Source of the DNA: Dehalococcoidia bacterium
GTDB taxonomy: Bacteria > Chloroflexota > Dehalococcoidia > SHYD01
Direction: 5' to 3'
Assembly: GCA_009692935.1 (NCBI GenBank)
Contig: SHYE01000003.1
Location: 1 to 37,325 of the forward strand
Length of the DNA stretch: 37,325 nucleotides
This document shows positions 1-8,132 of the stretch, piece by piece. Position numbers and translations under genes: made by a program. Positions within the stretch are counted from its first letter, which is position 1; every line of letters starts with the position of its first letter. The notes below the pieces were generated by a model. It was not told where the DNA came from and ran no database searches. It saw only the letters and a program-made list of their open reading frames with translations.

Positions 1-1231
1 CTTCGGCGTGCTCGGCGCGGTCGTGTGCGGCGCGTTCTGCGGCGTACTGCCGTGCGTTATCCAGCACCACCGCGGCTAACGATGCCAGCTGTCCCACCAG
101 TTCCGCTTCCTCAGGCTGGAACTTACGGCGACGGCGGGTGCCGAGGTACAACGCGCCCAGCGCCTGACCGCGAGCCTCGAGCGGCGCCACGATCAGCGAC
201 ACCAACCCCATGGCGGCAATGCGCTGCTTGTAAGCCGGCAAGAAACGGTCGTCGCTCGCGTAGTCATCAATGACCAGCGGCGTCTTGCCCCAAATCGCTA
301 TGTTGCCAGCCCCGGCCGTCACCGTCACCGGCGGCTGGCTGCGCTGGCGACGCAGGCCGCTCGACGTGACGGTGCGCAGACGCCCGGTGGCTGGATTGAG
401 CAACGAGATGAACGCCGAGTCCACCCCGAGCAGCGTGCGTGCATCGAGCACGACATGACGCAAGATCGCCTGGGGCTCCATTGCCAGCGTGATGCGATTG
501 GCGATGGCCTGGAGCGCCGTCCAGCGCTCACTCCGCCGCTGGGTCTGCTGGTAGAGCGCGGCGTTCCGGATGGCTACAGCAGCGTACTGCGCCAGCTCCT
601 CCACCAGCTCTTGATCCTCTGCGGTGAACTCGGCGGCACCGATCTTGTCGGTCAGGTAGATGTTCCCGATGTTCCGGCCTTGGTTCAGAATGGGAACGCC
701 CAGCAGGCTCTGCATGCGGGGATGATTGGGCGGGAACCCGACTGAACTGGGATGACGGCTGATACTCGCAACCCGTACGGTGCGGTTTTCCTTGAACAGC
801 TCGCCCAGTAGTCCCCGGCCTTGGGGCAATGGGCCCAGCGCCGTCCGCTGTGCCTTGGTGAAACCCACGGTGTAAAACTCTCGGATTGCACCATCCTGCT
901 CCATCACGGCCAGCGCGCCGTAGCGCGCCTGCACCAGCGAACGCGCTTGCTCCGCCAGGCGTTGCAGCACCACCTCGGGGCGCAACTCAGACGCCAGCAG
1001 CAGAACCGTACCCCGCAACTGCCGGCGCCGGCTTGCCTCTGTTGTCGCAGGACTGCTGGCGGTGAGAAGCTGTGCCGCGTACGCTTGCACCGCCTCAGCC
1101 GTGAAGCGGGGATAGCCGCCGGGCGTGCGTGCCACGGGTAACAGTAGCCCGCGCTTCACCGCGCGACTGAGGGTTGTGTGGTGGACTCCGACTGCGGTAG
1201 CGGCATCGCGCAGTGACAGGTAGGGCGGCAT
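1..1231 (-). CDS. HTH plus tandem GAF-domain regulator (C-terminus cut by window edge)
   Basis: The frame stays open from an ATG at 1231 to the window edge, giving 410 codons with no stop. Residues 1-50 form a MerR/excisionase-like helix-turn-helix (MPPYLSLRDAATAVGV, then a TPGGYPRF wing), which would bind DNA. Two GAF-type sensory domains follow. The first is marked by LGVPILNQGRNIGNIYL; the second ends in ASLAAVVLDNARQYAAERA. GAF domains bind small ligands or mediate dimerisation. What follows the second GAF is outside the window, so this could be a one-component regulator, a histidine kinase, or a PP2C or GGDEF protein. An HTH in front of GAF domains is less common than GAF followed by HTH. 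It lies 87 bp downstream of the GT-C pseudogene on the same strand. Confidence 0.75.
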   Translation of the reverse strand, partial: MPPYLSLRDAATAVGVHHTTLSRAVKRGLLLPVARTPGGYPRFTAEAVQAYAAQLLTASSPATTEASRRRQLRGTVLLLASELRPEVVLQRLAEQARSLVQARYGALAVMEQDGAIREFYTVGFTKAQRTALGPLPQGRGLLGELFKENRTVRVASISRHPSSVGFPPNHPRMQSLLGVPILNQGRNIGNIYLTDKIGAAEFTAEDQELVEELAQYAAVAIRNAALYQQTQRRSERWTALQAIANRITLAMEPQAILRHVVLDARTLLGVDSAFISLLNPATGRLRTVTSSGLRRQRSQPPVTVTAGAGNIAIWGKTPLVIDDYASDDRFLPAYKQRIAAMGLVSLIVAPLEARGQALGALYLGTRRRRKFQPEEAELVGQLASLAAVVLDNARQYAAERAAHDRAEHAE

Positions 1232-1318
1232 TGAGTGCTCCAAGGGTGGGTGAATGGCGCAACTGGTGCAATCTTATCAGGCTGCTGGCCGCCGCGGGCG
1301 CTGCTCCCGGGATCGACG

Positions 1319-2992
1319 CTAGTCAAGGCGGAACCGCGCCTGGTTTTCGCCCAGGCGCATCAGCACGGCGTCGACACCGCCACTGAGGTCTCCTGCCGTT
1401 GCGGCGTCCAGCAGCGCTTCAACCTGCTGGCGAAGTCCGGGCGTATCTTGGTTGGTCAGCTTGAGGAGGCGCTGCGTGCCGGCATCCCATCCCAGCACTA
1501 TCACTGGGAGACCTCCCGGCGCTGCTCGCCAGGTTGAGACAGCGCTGCGCACGTGATCCGCGCACTGCGACGCACAACAATGCACCTCAGAGCGGGTGAT
1601 AACACCGGCCCGCTGCGTGAAATCGACTGCGCTGAACGGCGGCAGCAGGGCGAAGGGCGAGCTAAACCCCCACAGCCAGGTGCGCAGCGCTGGATCGGAG
1701 CCCGTTGGCGGTGCGCCAAGCACCACCAAGGTGCCGGCCGGCGCAGCGTTGAGCTGCTCCCGAACATCGCGGGCTATCACGCTCGAAAAGTCGCCGGCCG
1801 CCTCCCACTCGCCCGATGTCGTACGCAGCAGCGCGTATGACCCCAACAGGAGCAAGAGCCCTCCCCCCGCCACTGACCCTCTGGCCACCCTTGAGCCGCG
1901 GTCCCAAGGCACCCAGGCCAAGAGGGCGCAGCAAAGCGCGAGGCCGGCCGAGGTGAGGTACAGGTGGTGAGCCGTGAAATAGCCCACCACCGCTAAAGGC
2001 CCTACGGTCGCCAGCCACCAGAAGGGTCCCAGGTAGAGCAGGCGCCACCACGTTCCCTTTGGCAGCACAGCCCGCCGGACACAAGCAACCACGAAAGCTC
2101 CGCCCAGGCGGGCCAACCCCAGAACAACAGACAGTGTGTCCCAACCGGCTACCGGGCGCTCCAACCCCGTGAGCGCAGCGACCAGATAGGTTGGTTGTCG
2201 CCGCAGGAACTGCTCCACTAAGCCCATGCCCAGAAGGTCCTCCCGGACTGCGTTGCTGAAGAGCAGCAGCCGCAGGATCAGATACCCAACGGTCAGCAGC
2301 ACAAACGGAGCAAGGGCGCCCCACGCGGCGCGGGTACGTAGGCGCGGGCATCCACCGTGCACCAGGTCCCAGCACACCAGGGCCACGGGTAGCACAATCG
2401 CCGACTGCTTGCTGAACAAAGCCAGGAAGCAAGACATCAGCGCCAGGCTGTACCATCAGGCGCCTCGCTTAGTTCGCCAGAAGTGGTAGGCCAACAGCGT
2501 CAGAAGCATGAACAGTGACGGCAGCGAATCGGCCCGCCCGCTGATCCAGACCACCGTCTCGGCATGCGCGGGCATCAGCGCGAAAAGCACCGCGGCGAAA
2601 GCGGCGCCAAGCCAAGGGAGCGCTGCACCGCTTCGGGCCAACGCCAGCACCAGCAGCGTGTTCCCCAGGTGCAGCAAGATGTTCGTCACGTGGTAGCCGA
2701 CGGGGTTCGCCGCGCCCCAACGCGCGTCCAGCCAATACGAGAAGGCGAGGGTCGGCCTGATCTCGTCGGCGCGGTACCCGTAGATGGTCTCCGTCCAAGG
2801 CGCTGCGAACAGGCTCAGGAAGTGCGCCGGCGGTTTGTCCCACAACAGCCAAATGAGCCCGAAGTCATCGGAGAGGAAGTAGCCGTGCAGCGCGCCCAGG
2901 AACGGCAGCACTGCGGCCAGGGTGGCGACCGCCGTGCTCAGCAGCCTTGGCGAGCGGAAGGCGCCCATCCTGCGCACTAGTAGGCGATGCAT
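1319..2992 (-). pseudogene. GT-C (GT39/TMTC-like) membrane glycosyltransferase, broken by in-frame TGA
   Basis: Two reading frames in the same phase (2992-2456 and 2455-1319) form one protein of about 556 residues interrupted only by a TGA at 2456-2458. Upstream is a GT-C-type N-terminus: a membrane segment, then FLSDDFGLIWLL with the acidic pair typical of lipid-phosphosugar-dependent transferases, then a loop and HAETVVWISGRADSLPSLF. Translation past the stop continues naturally into ALMSCFLALFSKQSAIVLPV and several more hydrophobic segments. The soluble C-terminal part covers about the last 140 residues. Homologues use polyprenyl-phosphate sugars at the membrane. Restart at the ATG at 2437 would lack the acidic catalytic loop, so the product is probably inactive. 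A sequencing error is the main alternative. Confidence 0.7.
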
Positions 2993-3047
2993 GTGGACTG
3001 ATATTCGGCGAGGCGGGAGAGTCCACAGAGGACTGCGGCCCTTGGCG

Positions 3048-3072
3048 CTTGCCCTGAGCAGTGTCGAAGGGG
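3048..3072 (+). repeat. Dispersed repeat, family 2 (CCTGAGC-n-GTCGAAGG type)
   Basis: GCCCTGAGCAGTGTCGAAGG occurs in the 200-bp gap 2993-3192, which otherwise holds no convincing gene. Related copies lie at 31988-32005 (opposite orientation) and 32046-32062. Short intergenic repeats of this kind are common in bacterial genomes; their function here is unknown. Confidence 0.55.
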
Positions 3073-3192
3073 CGGGGTGTTCGAAGGCGAATCCCCTCGA
3101 TTCCTAAGAAGTGCAATGGGTGGGCGGAGGGAACCCTCGCGCTACTCCGAAGGCCGCGATGCCGGGCGGGCAATATCACCTGCGTCGCACCA

Positions 3193-3594
3193 CTAGTGCG
3201 AAAGGGCGGATTGGCCGCTCGGGCCCTTCCGTATCACGATAACGTTATGCGCTGAAAACGTACGGACACCCGGAATCGCCTCCAGTATCCGCTCTACCAC
3301 CCCCAGCACTGGGAGACTCCATGCGGGGGCGAAGTCGGGCACCCAGCCGCGGTACAGGCAATCGACCTGCAGCGCGGCATCCTCGGTGATGGCCTCGGTG
3401 ATCTCGTGTTGCGGTATCAACCGAGTGGCTTCCTGATCCTGCGGCACGCGCGCCATCAGCAGCGGCCAGTACGGGTTGCGCCGTTTGAGATAGTGGGCTA
3501 CGACGGCCGGCGCGAGGCTATCGTTATACTCCGCGGCAATCGCATCGAAGTGGCGGCCGGTGTGCACGTGCGGCGCGCTGTTATTCGCACTCAC
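3193..3594 (-). pseudogene. SAM-dependent methyltransferase remnant lacking its SAM-binding core
   Basis: The 133-residue product starts like a class I methyltransferase (HFDAIAAEYNDSLAPAVVAHYL) and ends like one (RYRGWVPDFAPAWSLPVLG, then SAHNVIVIRK). The Rossmann motif I (D-x-G-x-G-x-G), which should lie between them, is absent: residues near 38-40 jump directly from the N-terminal helix to the C-terminal region. Class I enzymes are usually 200-260 residues, so roughly 80-120 residues appear to have been lost in a frame-preserving internal deletion. The GTG start overlaps the stop of the upstream GT2 gene in a GTGA, so the two were translationally coupled. The product is unlikely to bind SAM. 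The deletion is inferred from family knowledge, not from an alignment. Confidence 0.6.
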
Positions 3595-4319
3595 TTCCGG
3601 GCGCCACCGCCCGGCCGGGCAAACAGCACCTTCAGTGGTCCCAGCTTCGGCAGGCTTGCCAACCGATAGCGCAGCACCATGCCGATCATCTGGAAGCCCA
3701 GTATCAGCGCTTTGCTGGTGTGGCCGGTCACCGAAGAGACGCCGACCCGGCGCTGGTAGTTCACCGGTACCTGCACCACCCGCTGGCCGTGGATGAAGGT
3801 GAGCAGCATCATCTCGAGACCGAAGGCGCTGCCGCCACCAGTGAAGTGAGGGCTGATGGTCTCGAGCGCCGGGCGCGAGAGATACCGCATGGTGCAGCCA
3901 ACGTCACTGAGCGTGGAAGAGTTGAACAGGAACTCCATGAGTTTCGCCACGCCGTAGTTGCCCCACTTGAGCCACCACCCCATGTTCGAGCCGTCCCAAA
4001 TGAACTCGCGGTGGGTGGGAGTACCGAACACCACGTCGCGCCCGGCAAACGTGCCATCGGGCTCAGAAACAATCACGCCGTCGCCAACAGCCACCTCGAA
4101 CCCTTTGCGGATAGCGTGCCCGTACCCCTGCTTTATCTCGTAGACCAGCGTAGCGCCCGTCCCGGCAACCTCTTCGTCGGTGCCGGCCGCGGCGTTGTTG
4201 TTGACCACGATGACTTCGTCGACGACGCCGGTGGCAAAGAAGTCGAGTACCGCAGCGCGGATCGAGTCCTTCTCGTTAAAGGTTGGGAAGATGACCGAGA
4301 TCTTCTTGCCCTGCCAGAT
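3591..4319 (-). pseudogene. Family 2 glycosyltransferase with lost start codon and a probable small internal deletion
   Basis: This GT-A fold transferase would move a sugar from a nucleotide donor to a lipid or glycan acceptor. Conserved sequence runs from KKISVIFPTFNEKDSIRAAV through VVNNNAAAGTDEEV, GYGHAIRKGF and SEPDGTF to LSDVGCTMRYLS and a hydrophobic C-terminus. The conserved N-terminus extends upstream of the first GTG (4208). Between that GTG and the in-frame TAG at 4323 there is no ATG, GTG or TTG; the expected start position holds ATC (4317-4319). After SEPDGTFAGRD the sequence goes straight to VVFGTPTHRE, where relatives have about 13 more residues, so a short deletion is likely. 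It is followed by the methyltransferase remnant with a 4-nt overlap. The GTG at 4208 could start a truncated product. Confidence 0.6.
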
Positions 4320-4417
4320 GAGCTACTCCTCGTGATTCCTGACCCGCTGGTTCCGGCAACTGGAGCGGACGATCCGTCTGGCAGATGATACCAGAGGAGC
4401 GCAGGGGCCGGAGGCGC

Positions 4418-5080
4418 TCAGCCGAGACCGAGCGCGGCGGGAAGGTCACCAAACGCCTTCAGTACGATATCTGCCCCGAGCTGCGAAGCCGGCACCGGGG
4501 TGTAGCCGTAGGGCACCAGGACCACCGGCATGCCACCCGCCCGTGCCGACGCGACGTCGTTGCCCGCGTCACCGACCATCACCGCAGAGACCCCTGTAGC
4601 TCCGAGACGCTCCAGGGTGAGCTGCAGATGGCGGGGGTCCGGCTTCCGGTGCGGCACATCGCCCCCCACGACCACCGCGAAATGACGCCGCAGGTCGAGC
4701 GCCGTCAGCAGTTGCTCGGCCAGCCTATCGGGCTTGTTGGTGCACACCGCTAACCGGCAGCCGACGGCGACAAGCTTCTCCAGCGTCTCGGCTACGCCGG
4801 GATAGACCACCGACTGGTCAGCAACACTGCCGGCGTACACCGCCAGGAATCGCTGCACCACTGGATTGAGGTCCGGCGGGACGGACCCAGTAGCAGCGAA
4901 AGCACGCTCCACCATCTTCGCCGTGCCATCGCCGATCATGTTCTTCACCGCCGCTACCGCAACGCCGTGACGCTGATGCTCGCGCAGCACCACGTTCAGT
5001 GCGGCCGTCAGGTCAGGGGCGGTGTCGACCAGCGTGCCATCGAGATCGAATACGACGACGGCAGGAGTGGCAAGCGTCAC
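4418..5080 (-). CDS. gph: Phosphoglycolate phosphatase-like HAD hydrolase
   Basis: A 220-residue haloacid dehalogenase-superfamily phosphatase, probably acting on 2-phosphoglycolate. Motif I is VVFDLDGTLVDT near residue 8, with the nucleophile and acid/base aspartates. Motif II is AVCTNKP, and motifs III/IV are HRKPDP and MVGDAGNDV. The segment between motifs I and II is a helical cap. I chose the GTG at 5080 because AAGG lies a suitable distance upstream. The frame stays open further upstream, but a longer start would run through the tRNA gene at 5116-5190. Related HAD enzymes such as pyrophosphatases or sugar-phosphate phosphatases cannot be excluded. Confidence 0.85.
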   Translation of the reverse strand: MTLATPAVVVFDLDGTLVDTAPDLTAALNVVLREHQRHGVAVAAVKNMIGDGTAKMVERAFAATGSVPPDLNPVVQRFLAVYAGSVADQSVVYPGVAETLEKLVAVGCRLAVCTNKPDRLAEQLLTALDLRRHFAVVVGGDVPHRKPDPRHLQLTLERLGATGVSAVMVGDAGNDVASARAGGMPVVLVPYGYTPVPASQLGADIVLKAFGDLPAALGLG

Positions 5081-5115
5081 TTGGGACCTTTGTGAAGGGG
5101 TGGTTTGGCGGCTAT

Positions 5116-5190
5116 TGGTGGGCCCAGCTGGATTCGAACCAGCGACCAAACGGTTATGAGCCGTCCGCTCTGCCGCTGAGCTATGGGCCC
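5116..5190 (-). tRNA. tRNA-Met (CAT anticodon), CCA encoded
   Basis: On the minus strand the acceptor stem GGGCCCA (5190-5184) pairs with TGGGCCC (5126-5120). The D arm is GCTC...GAGC. The anticodon stem GACGG/CCGTT closes the loop CTCATAA, giving anticodon CAT. The T arm is GCTGG TTCGAAT CCAGC. ACCA follows the acceptor, so CCA is encoded. The acceptor begins with a paired G-C, which does not fit an initiator tRNA; elongator Met is likely. A CAT tRNA modified to lysidine for Ile AUA is an alternative, and tilS is present at 27916. Confidence 0.93.
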
Positions 5191-5363
5191 CAACGCCACG
5201 TGTGCACAGTATACTGGAACTCCTGGCCGCCCCGAGCAGCACGCTGACTCCCATCGCTGGAGGCTCGGCCGCGTCCTCCCCGCATGGTCGGATAGACCTG
5301 CGGGCTAAAGCCACGCAGCACCACCACACAGTAGCCGATGCCTCTCGTCTCGGCAGGGGAGTT

Positions 5364-5413
5364 CTGAGGGGACGGCGAGTCCTCTCAGGCAGGGGTGTGG
5401 GGGTGTCCCCCAC
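5364..5413. repeat. Two adjacent hairpins in the tRNA-infC gap
   Basis: The gap from 5191 to 5602 has no convincing gene. It contains an imperfect 10-bp hairpin (CTGAGGGGAC at 5364-5373 with GTCCTCTCAG at 5379-5388), then a perfect 7-bp hairpin (GTGGGGG at 5397-5403 with CCCCCAC at 5407-5413). No T-run follows either, so they look more like intergenic palindromic repeats than classical terminators. The infC promoter lies at the far end of the gap. Confidence 0.5.
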
Positions 5414-5530
5414 TTCGAGACCTCGGGGGCGGGCGGTCGGGAAGAGCCAACGCTCCGCTGACGGCCGCGGACTCAGAGCGCACTGGGCGGTGCCTCATCA
5501 AGTCTGAGCCCTTACCGGCACATGCACGCG

Positions 5531-5560
5531 TTGACCGTGTTTTTGTGCCTGTGCTATAGT
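5531..5560 (+). promoter_or_regulatory. Sigma-70-type promoter for infC-rpmI-rplT
   Basis: TTGACC at 5531-5536 and TATAGT at 5555-5560 are separated by 18 bp. Each hexamer matches the consensus at five of six positions. Transcription should start near 5567, downstream of the ATG at 5522, which rules that ATG out as the infC start. Confidence 0.75.
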
Positions 5561-5590
5561 TCCTTTATAACGGTCGGTCAGCGTAGTAAC

Positions 5591-5605
5591 AGGGGGTGTT
5601 CGACG
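5591..5605 (+). promoter_or_regulatory. Ribosome binding site and non-canonical ACG start of infC
   Basis: AGGGGGTG at 5591-5598 is a Shine-Dalgarno-like sequence. Four bases later comes ACG at 5603-5605, in frame with IF-3 and immediately before PKDFRLNEQIR, where IF-3 proteins normally begin. Between the promoter and this point there is no in-frame ATG, GTG or TTG. A rare start codon on infC is the known basis of IF-3 autoregulation in E. coli, which uses AUU. Confidence 0.6.
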
Positions 5606-6154
5606 CCTAAGGATTTTCGGCTCAATGAGCAGATTCGAGTGCCAGCGGTTCGCGTCATCGGCGCGGAGAGCGAGCAACTTGGCATCATGACCGTGCAGGA
5701 AGCGCTGCGGATGGCGCGCGAGCGGGACGTTGACCTGGTAGAGGTAGCCCCAACCGCACAGCCACCAGTCTGCCGCCTCATGGACTATGGCAAGTTCCGT
5801 TACGAACAGGCCAAGAAGGACAAAGAGGCGCGCAAGCACCAGCACACGGTCGAACTCCGGGAGATCCGGTTCCACCCCAAAATCGGCGTGCATGATATCA
5901 ACTACAAGATGAAGCATGCGCACGAGCTGCTTGAAGAGGGCGACAAGGTGAAGGTGAGCGTTCTGTTCCGAGGGCGCGAGAACACCCACCCCGAGCTGGG
6001 ACACGCATTGCTGGCCCGCTTTCTCGAAGGGCTAAAGGATGTCTCCATCATCGAGCGAGGTGTCATGGCTGAGGGCCGCAATCTGAACGTTATACTGGCC
6101 CCGGGCAAGGTTCACAAGCCCGCGACCGCTAAACCATCGGAGCAGGACAACTAA
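5603..6154 (+). CDS. infC: Translation initiation factor IF-3
   Basis: IF-3 binds the 30S subunit, prevents premature 50S joining and proofreads start-codon pairing. The product is 183 residues from the proposed ACG start. The N-terminal domain is PKDFRLNEQIRVPAVRVIG through DLVEVAPTAQPPVCRLMDYG. The C-terminal domain includes ELREIRFHPKIGVHD, VSVLFRGREN and a GVMAEGRN segment. The C-terminal tail is short and hydrophilic. It is the first gene of infC-rpmI-rplT, with rpmI starting 2 bp after its stop. The start was chosen from the family's usual N-terminus, the upstream promoter and the nearby Shine-Dalgarno sequence. The family call is secure; only the start is uncertain. Confidence 0.95.
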   Translation, partial: TPKDFRLNEQIRVPAVRVIGAESEQLGIMTVQEALRMARERDVDLVEVAPTAQPPVCRLMDYGKFRYEQAKKDKEARKHQHTVELREIRFHPKIGVHDINYKMKHAHELLEEGDKVKVSVLFRGRENTHPELGHALLARFLEGLKDVSIIERGVMAEGRNLNVILAPGKVHKPATAKPSEQDN

Positions 6155-6155
6155 C

Positions 6156-6359
6156 GTGCCGAAGATGAAAACCCATAAGGGTGCAGCAGCCCGTTTCCAC
6201 ATCACAGGAACTGGGAAGATTCTCCGAATGAAGGGTGGCAGCAGCCACCTCCGCCGCAATAAGGCCTATCGGGCCAGAAGCCTGTACGACAGCAAGGTAG
6301 CCGTGCACGATGCCGATGTGCCACGGTTGCTGCGCCTCATGCCGTACGGCTTACCCTAA
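6156..6359 (+). CDS. rpmI: 50S ribosomal protein L35
   Basis: A 67-residue basic ribosomal protein, close to the usual length of about 65. The N-terminus MPKMKTHKGAAARFHITGTG and the internal SSHLRRNKAYRAR are typical of L35. It starts at GTG 6156, just after the infC stop, and is followed by rplT after 24 bp, the standard operon order. The C-terminus (DVPRLLRLMPYGLP) matches the usual PYG ending, with a short extension. Confidence 0.95.
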   Translation: MPKMKTHKGAAARFHITGTGKILRMKGGSSHLRRNKAYRARSLYDSKVAVHDADVPRLLRLMPYGLP

Positions 6360-6383
6360 TCAGAACACCCTAGGAACGAATCT

Positions 6384-6734
6384 GTGGCAAGAGTTAAACG
6401 CGGAGTAACGGCCAGGCATCGACATCACGCGGTGCTGGAGCTCACAAAGGGCCATTGGGGCAGCAATCACAAGCTTTACCGGCGTGCCCATGAATCCATG
6501 GTGCATTCGCTGGCCTACGCCTATCGTGATCGGCGCGACCGCAAAGGCCAGATGCGGAAGCTGTGGATCATCCGCATCAACGCGGCCGCCCGCTTGGCCG
6601 GACTGTCCTATAGCGCACTGATGCACGCCTTTAAAGAGGCCGGCATCGAAATCAACCGGAAGATGCTCGCAGACCTCGCCGTCCGCGATGCGTCGGCGTT
6701 CCAACAACTGGTACAACAAGCCACCGCAAGATAG
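6384..6734 (+). CDS. rplT: 50S ribosomal protein L20
   Basis: A 116-residue 23S rRNA-binding protein needed early in 50S assembly. In many bacteria it represses its own operon. The conserved [20 protein letters not shown] start, the [22 protein letters not shown] core and [21 protein letters not shown] identify it. Translation starts at GTG 6384. It closes the infC operon. No T-tailed hairpin is visible directly after it, so transcription may continue into the HNH gene 48 bp downstream. Confidence 0.96.
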   Translation: MARVKRGVTARHRHHAVLELTKGHWGSNHKLYRRAHESMVHSLAYAYRDRRDRKGQMRKLWIIRINAAARLAGLSYSALMHAFKEAGIEINRKMLADLAVRDASAFQQLVQQATAR

Positions 6735-6782
6735 CCCGGAACTGTGCGCTAGCGGCACCGTTCCAGGCTCCCAGGAGGGCCA

Positions 6783-7319
6783 ATGGAGAGGGTCGCAGAG
6801 CGCGCGGTTCTTGTGTTGAACGAGAACTACGAGCCGTTGCATATATGCACGGCTCGTCGTGCTGTAGTGCTGATCGGCCGTGGTAAGGCCGAGGTGCTGG
6901 AGCACGACGAAGCGCTGCCTTTACGCACCACCGATCAGGCCTTTCCGGTACCCTCGGTTATTCGGCTGGTCTACCTCATTCGCCGGCCGCGCCCGCATCG
7001 GAAGCTGACCCGCAAGGAGATCTTCCAGCGGGACCGCTACACCTGCCAGTACTGCGGCAAAGAATCTCGCGACCTGACACTCGACCACGTGGTACCGCGC
7101 ATCCGCGGCGGCCGCCACACCTGGGAGAATCTGGTGAGTGCCTGCCGCCAGTGCAACCATCGGAAGGGCAGCAAGTCTCCCGAGGAGGCTCGCATGCGTC
7201 TGGCCAAGCAGCCGGAAATCCCCCGCAGTACGCCGTACTACATCGTGTATCACTACATCGACGTGCGTATCGAGTGGCGCAAGTTCATCCCCGAGGGCGA
7301 GCTGGCGGCACTGGCTTGA
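6783..7319 (+). CDS. HNH endonuclease-family protein
   Basis: A 178-residue single-copy-type bacterial HNH protein. The N-terminal half (VLVLNENYEPLHICTARRAV, then a basic stretch) is characteristic of a widespread housekeeping-like HNH group. The HNH core starts at RDRYTCQYCGK. C88/C91 and C121/C124 form a structural zinc site, D101-H102 provides the catalytic histidine, and N116 and H126 supply the remaining conserved positions. An AGGAGG sequence precedes the ATG. There is no methylase or specificity gene beside it, so I do not call a restriction system. The substrate of this family is not known to me. Confidence 0.85.
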   Translation: MERVAERAVLVLNENYEPLHICTARRAVVLIGRGKAEVLEHDEALPLRTTDQAFPVPSVIRLVYLIRRPRPHRKLTRKEIFQRDRYTCQYCGKESRDLTLDHVVPRIRGGRHTWENLVSACRQCNHRKGSKSPEEARMRLAKQPEIPRSTPYYIVYHYIDVRIEWRKFIPEGELAALA

Positions 7320-7377
7320 GTCCGAGACACCGTGCGAACCGAACGCGTGAGCATCCGATTCCAGCGACCTCCCACGG

Positions 7378-8070
7378 ATGACCCTAGCAAACTTCGACTG
7401 GATCAGTTTGGTGTACGGGGTCGCCGCGCTGTTCATCGCCGTAGAACTCGTGCGCAACCGGCGAGACTTCGTGGATACGCTGTTTACCGCCGATGACCGC
7501 GCTCTGGCGGTGCGGGTCGGGTTCCTATGGCTCACACCCTTCGGCGTGCTCATCCACGAGGTAGCACACTGGTTGCTGGCTCAGAGTGTGGGCGCCAGCA
7601 ACGTCCGCATGGACTATCGGTTCTATTGGGGGTTCGTCTCTTACCGCGGCCTACTGCCCGCTGAGGCCTCATTCGCGATAGCGGCAGCGGGACCGCTGGC
7701 CAGTGCCTTGCTGGCTGTCGCCGCCCTGGTCGCCGCGTTGAGGGCGCCCCAACCCTTCAGGACGGTGCTCGGCGTCTTCGGCATAACCACCGCCGGTTTC
7801 GTGCTGGTGATCTACCCCATAATGTCGTTCATTGGCCCGGTTGGTGATTTCCGCATAATCTATGCCGATCGCACGCCTAGCTTAGGCGCGGCCGCAGGTG
7901 TGTTTCACATGGCACTGCTGGCCATGAGCGCTTGGCTGTACTACCGCCGCGGGCCGATGACACCCGTGCGTCCATCTTGGGGGTGGCAGCCGGCGGCCCC
8001 AGCGCCAAACCCGCTGCCGCTTGAAACACCGCCGGACCAGCCAACGAGGCCGACGCAAGACCCACCATAG
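7378..8070 (+). CDS. Membrane protein with HExxH motif (M50-like metallopeptidase candidate)
   Basis: A 230-residue integral membrane protein with about five hydrophobic segments. HEVAH at residues 60-64, within LTPFGVLIHEVAHWLLAQ, resembles the zinc-binding HExxH of site-2-type peptidases, which cut substrates within the membrane. AAAGPLASALLA near residue 102 could be the second half of an M50-like hairpin, and GDFRIIYADRTP near 153 might supply the third ligand. The last 30 residues are proline-rich and probably cytoplasmic. Neither a PDZ domain nor the canonical NPDG motif is evident, so the fold and activity are tentative. Spacing suggests separate transcription from the aldolase downstream. 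Confidence 0.6.
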   Translation: MTLANFDWISLVYGVAALFIAVELVRNRRDFVDTLFTADDRALAVRVGFLWLTPFGVLIHEVAHWLLAQSVGASNVRMDYRFYWGFVSYRGLLPAEASFAIAAAGPLASALLAVAALVAALRAPQPFRTVLGVFGITTAGFVLVIYPIMSFIGPVGDFRIIYADRTPSLGAAAGVFHMALLAMSAWLYYRRGPMTPVRPSWGWQPAAPAPNPLPLETPPDQPTRPTQDPP

Positions 8071-8132
8071 CCCCGGCCCGCCTGCCGGAGGTGCGCTACA
8101 CTGCAAGGCACCCATAGCCGAAGGAGCCCCCC

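Noticed and set aside
2456-2458. TGA in the GT-C gene as selenocysteine or a reassigned codon
   Set aside because: Several intact genes here end in TGA. The flanking residues are not a redox site, no SECIS-like hairpin was evident, and other broken genes use TAA or TAG.
5081-5413. Upstream extension of the phosphoglycolate phosphatase frame
   Set aside because: It passes through the tRNA-Met gene and lacks family similarity; a GTG with a ribosome binding site lies at 5080.
6783-7319. HNH gene as part of a restriction or homing system
   Set aside because: There is no methylase, specificity subunit or intron/intein context; the gene follows the infC operon as a stand-alone housekeeping-type member.
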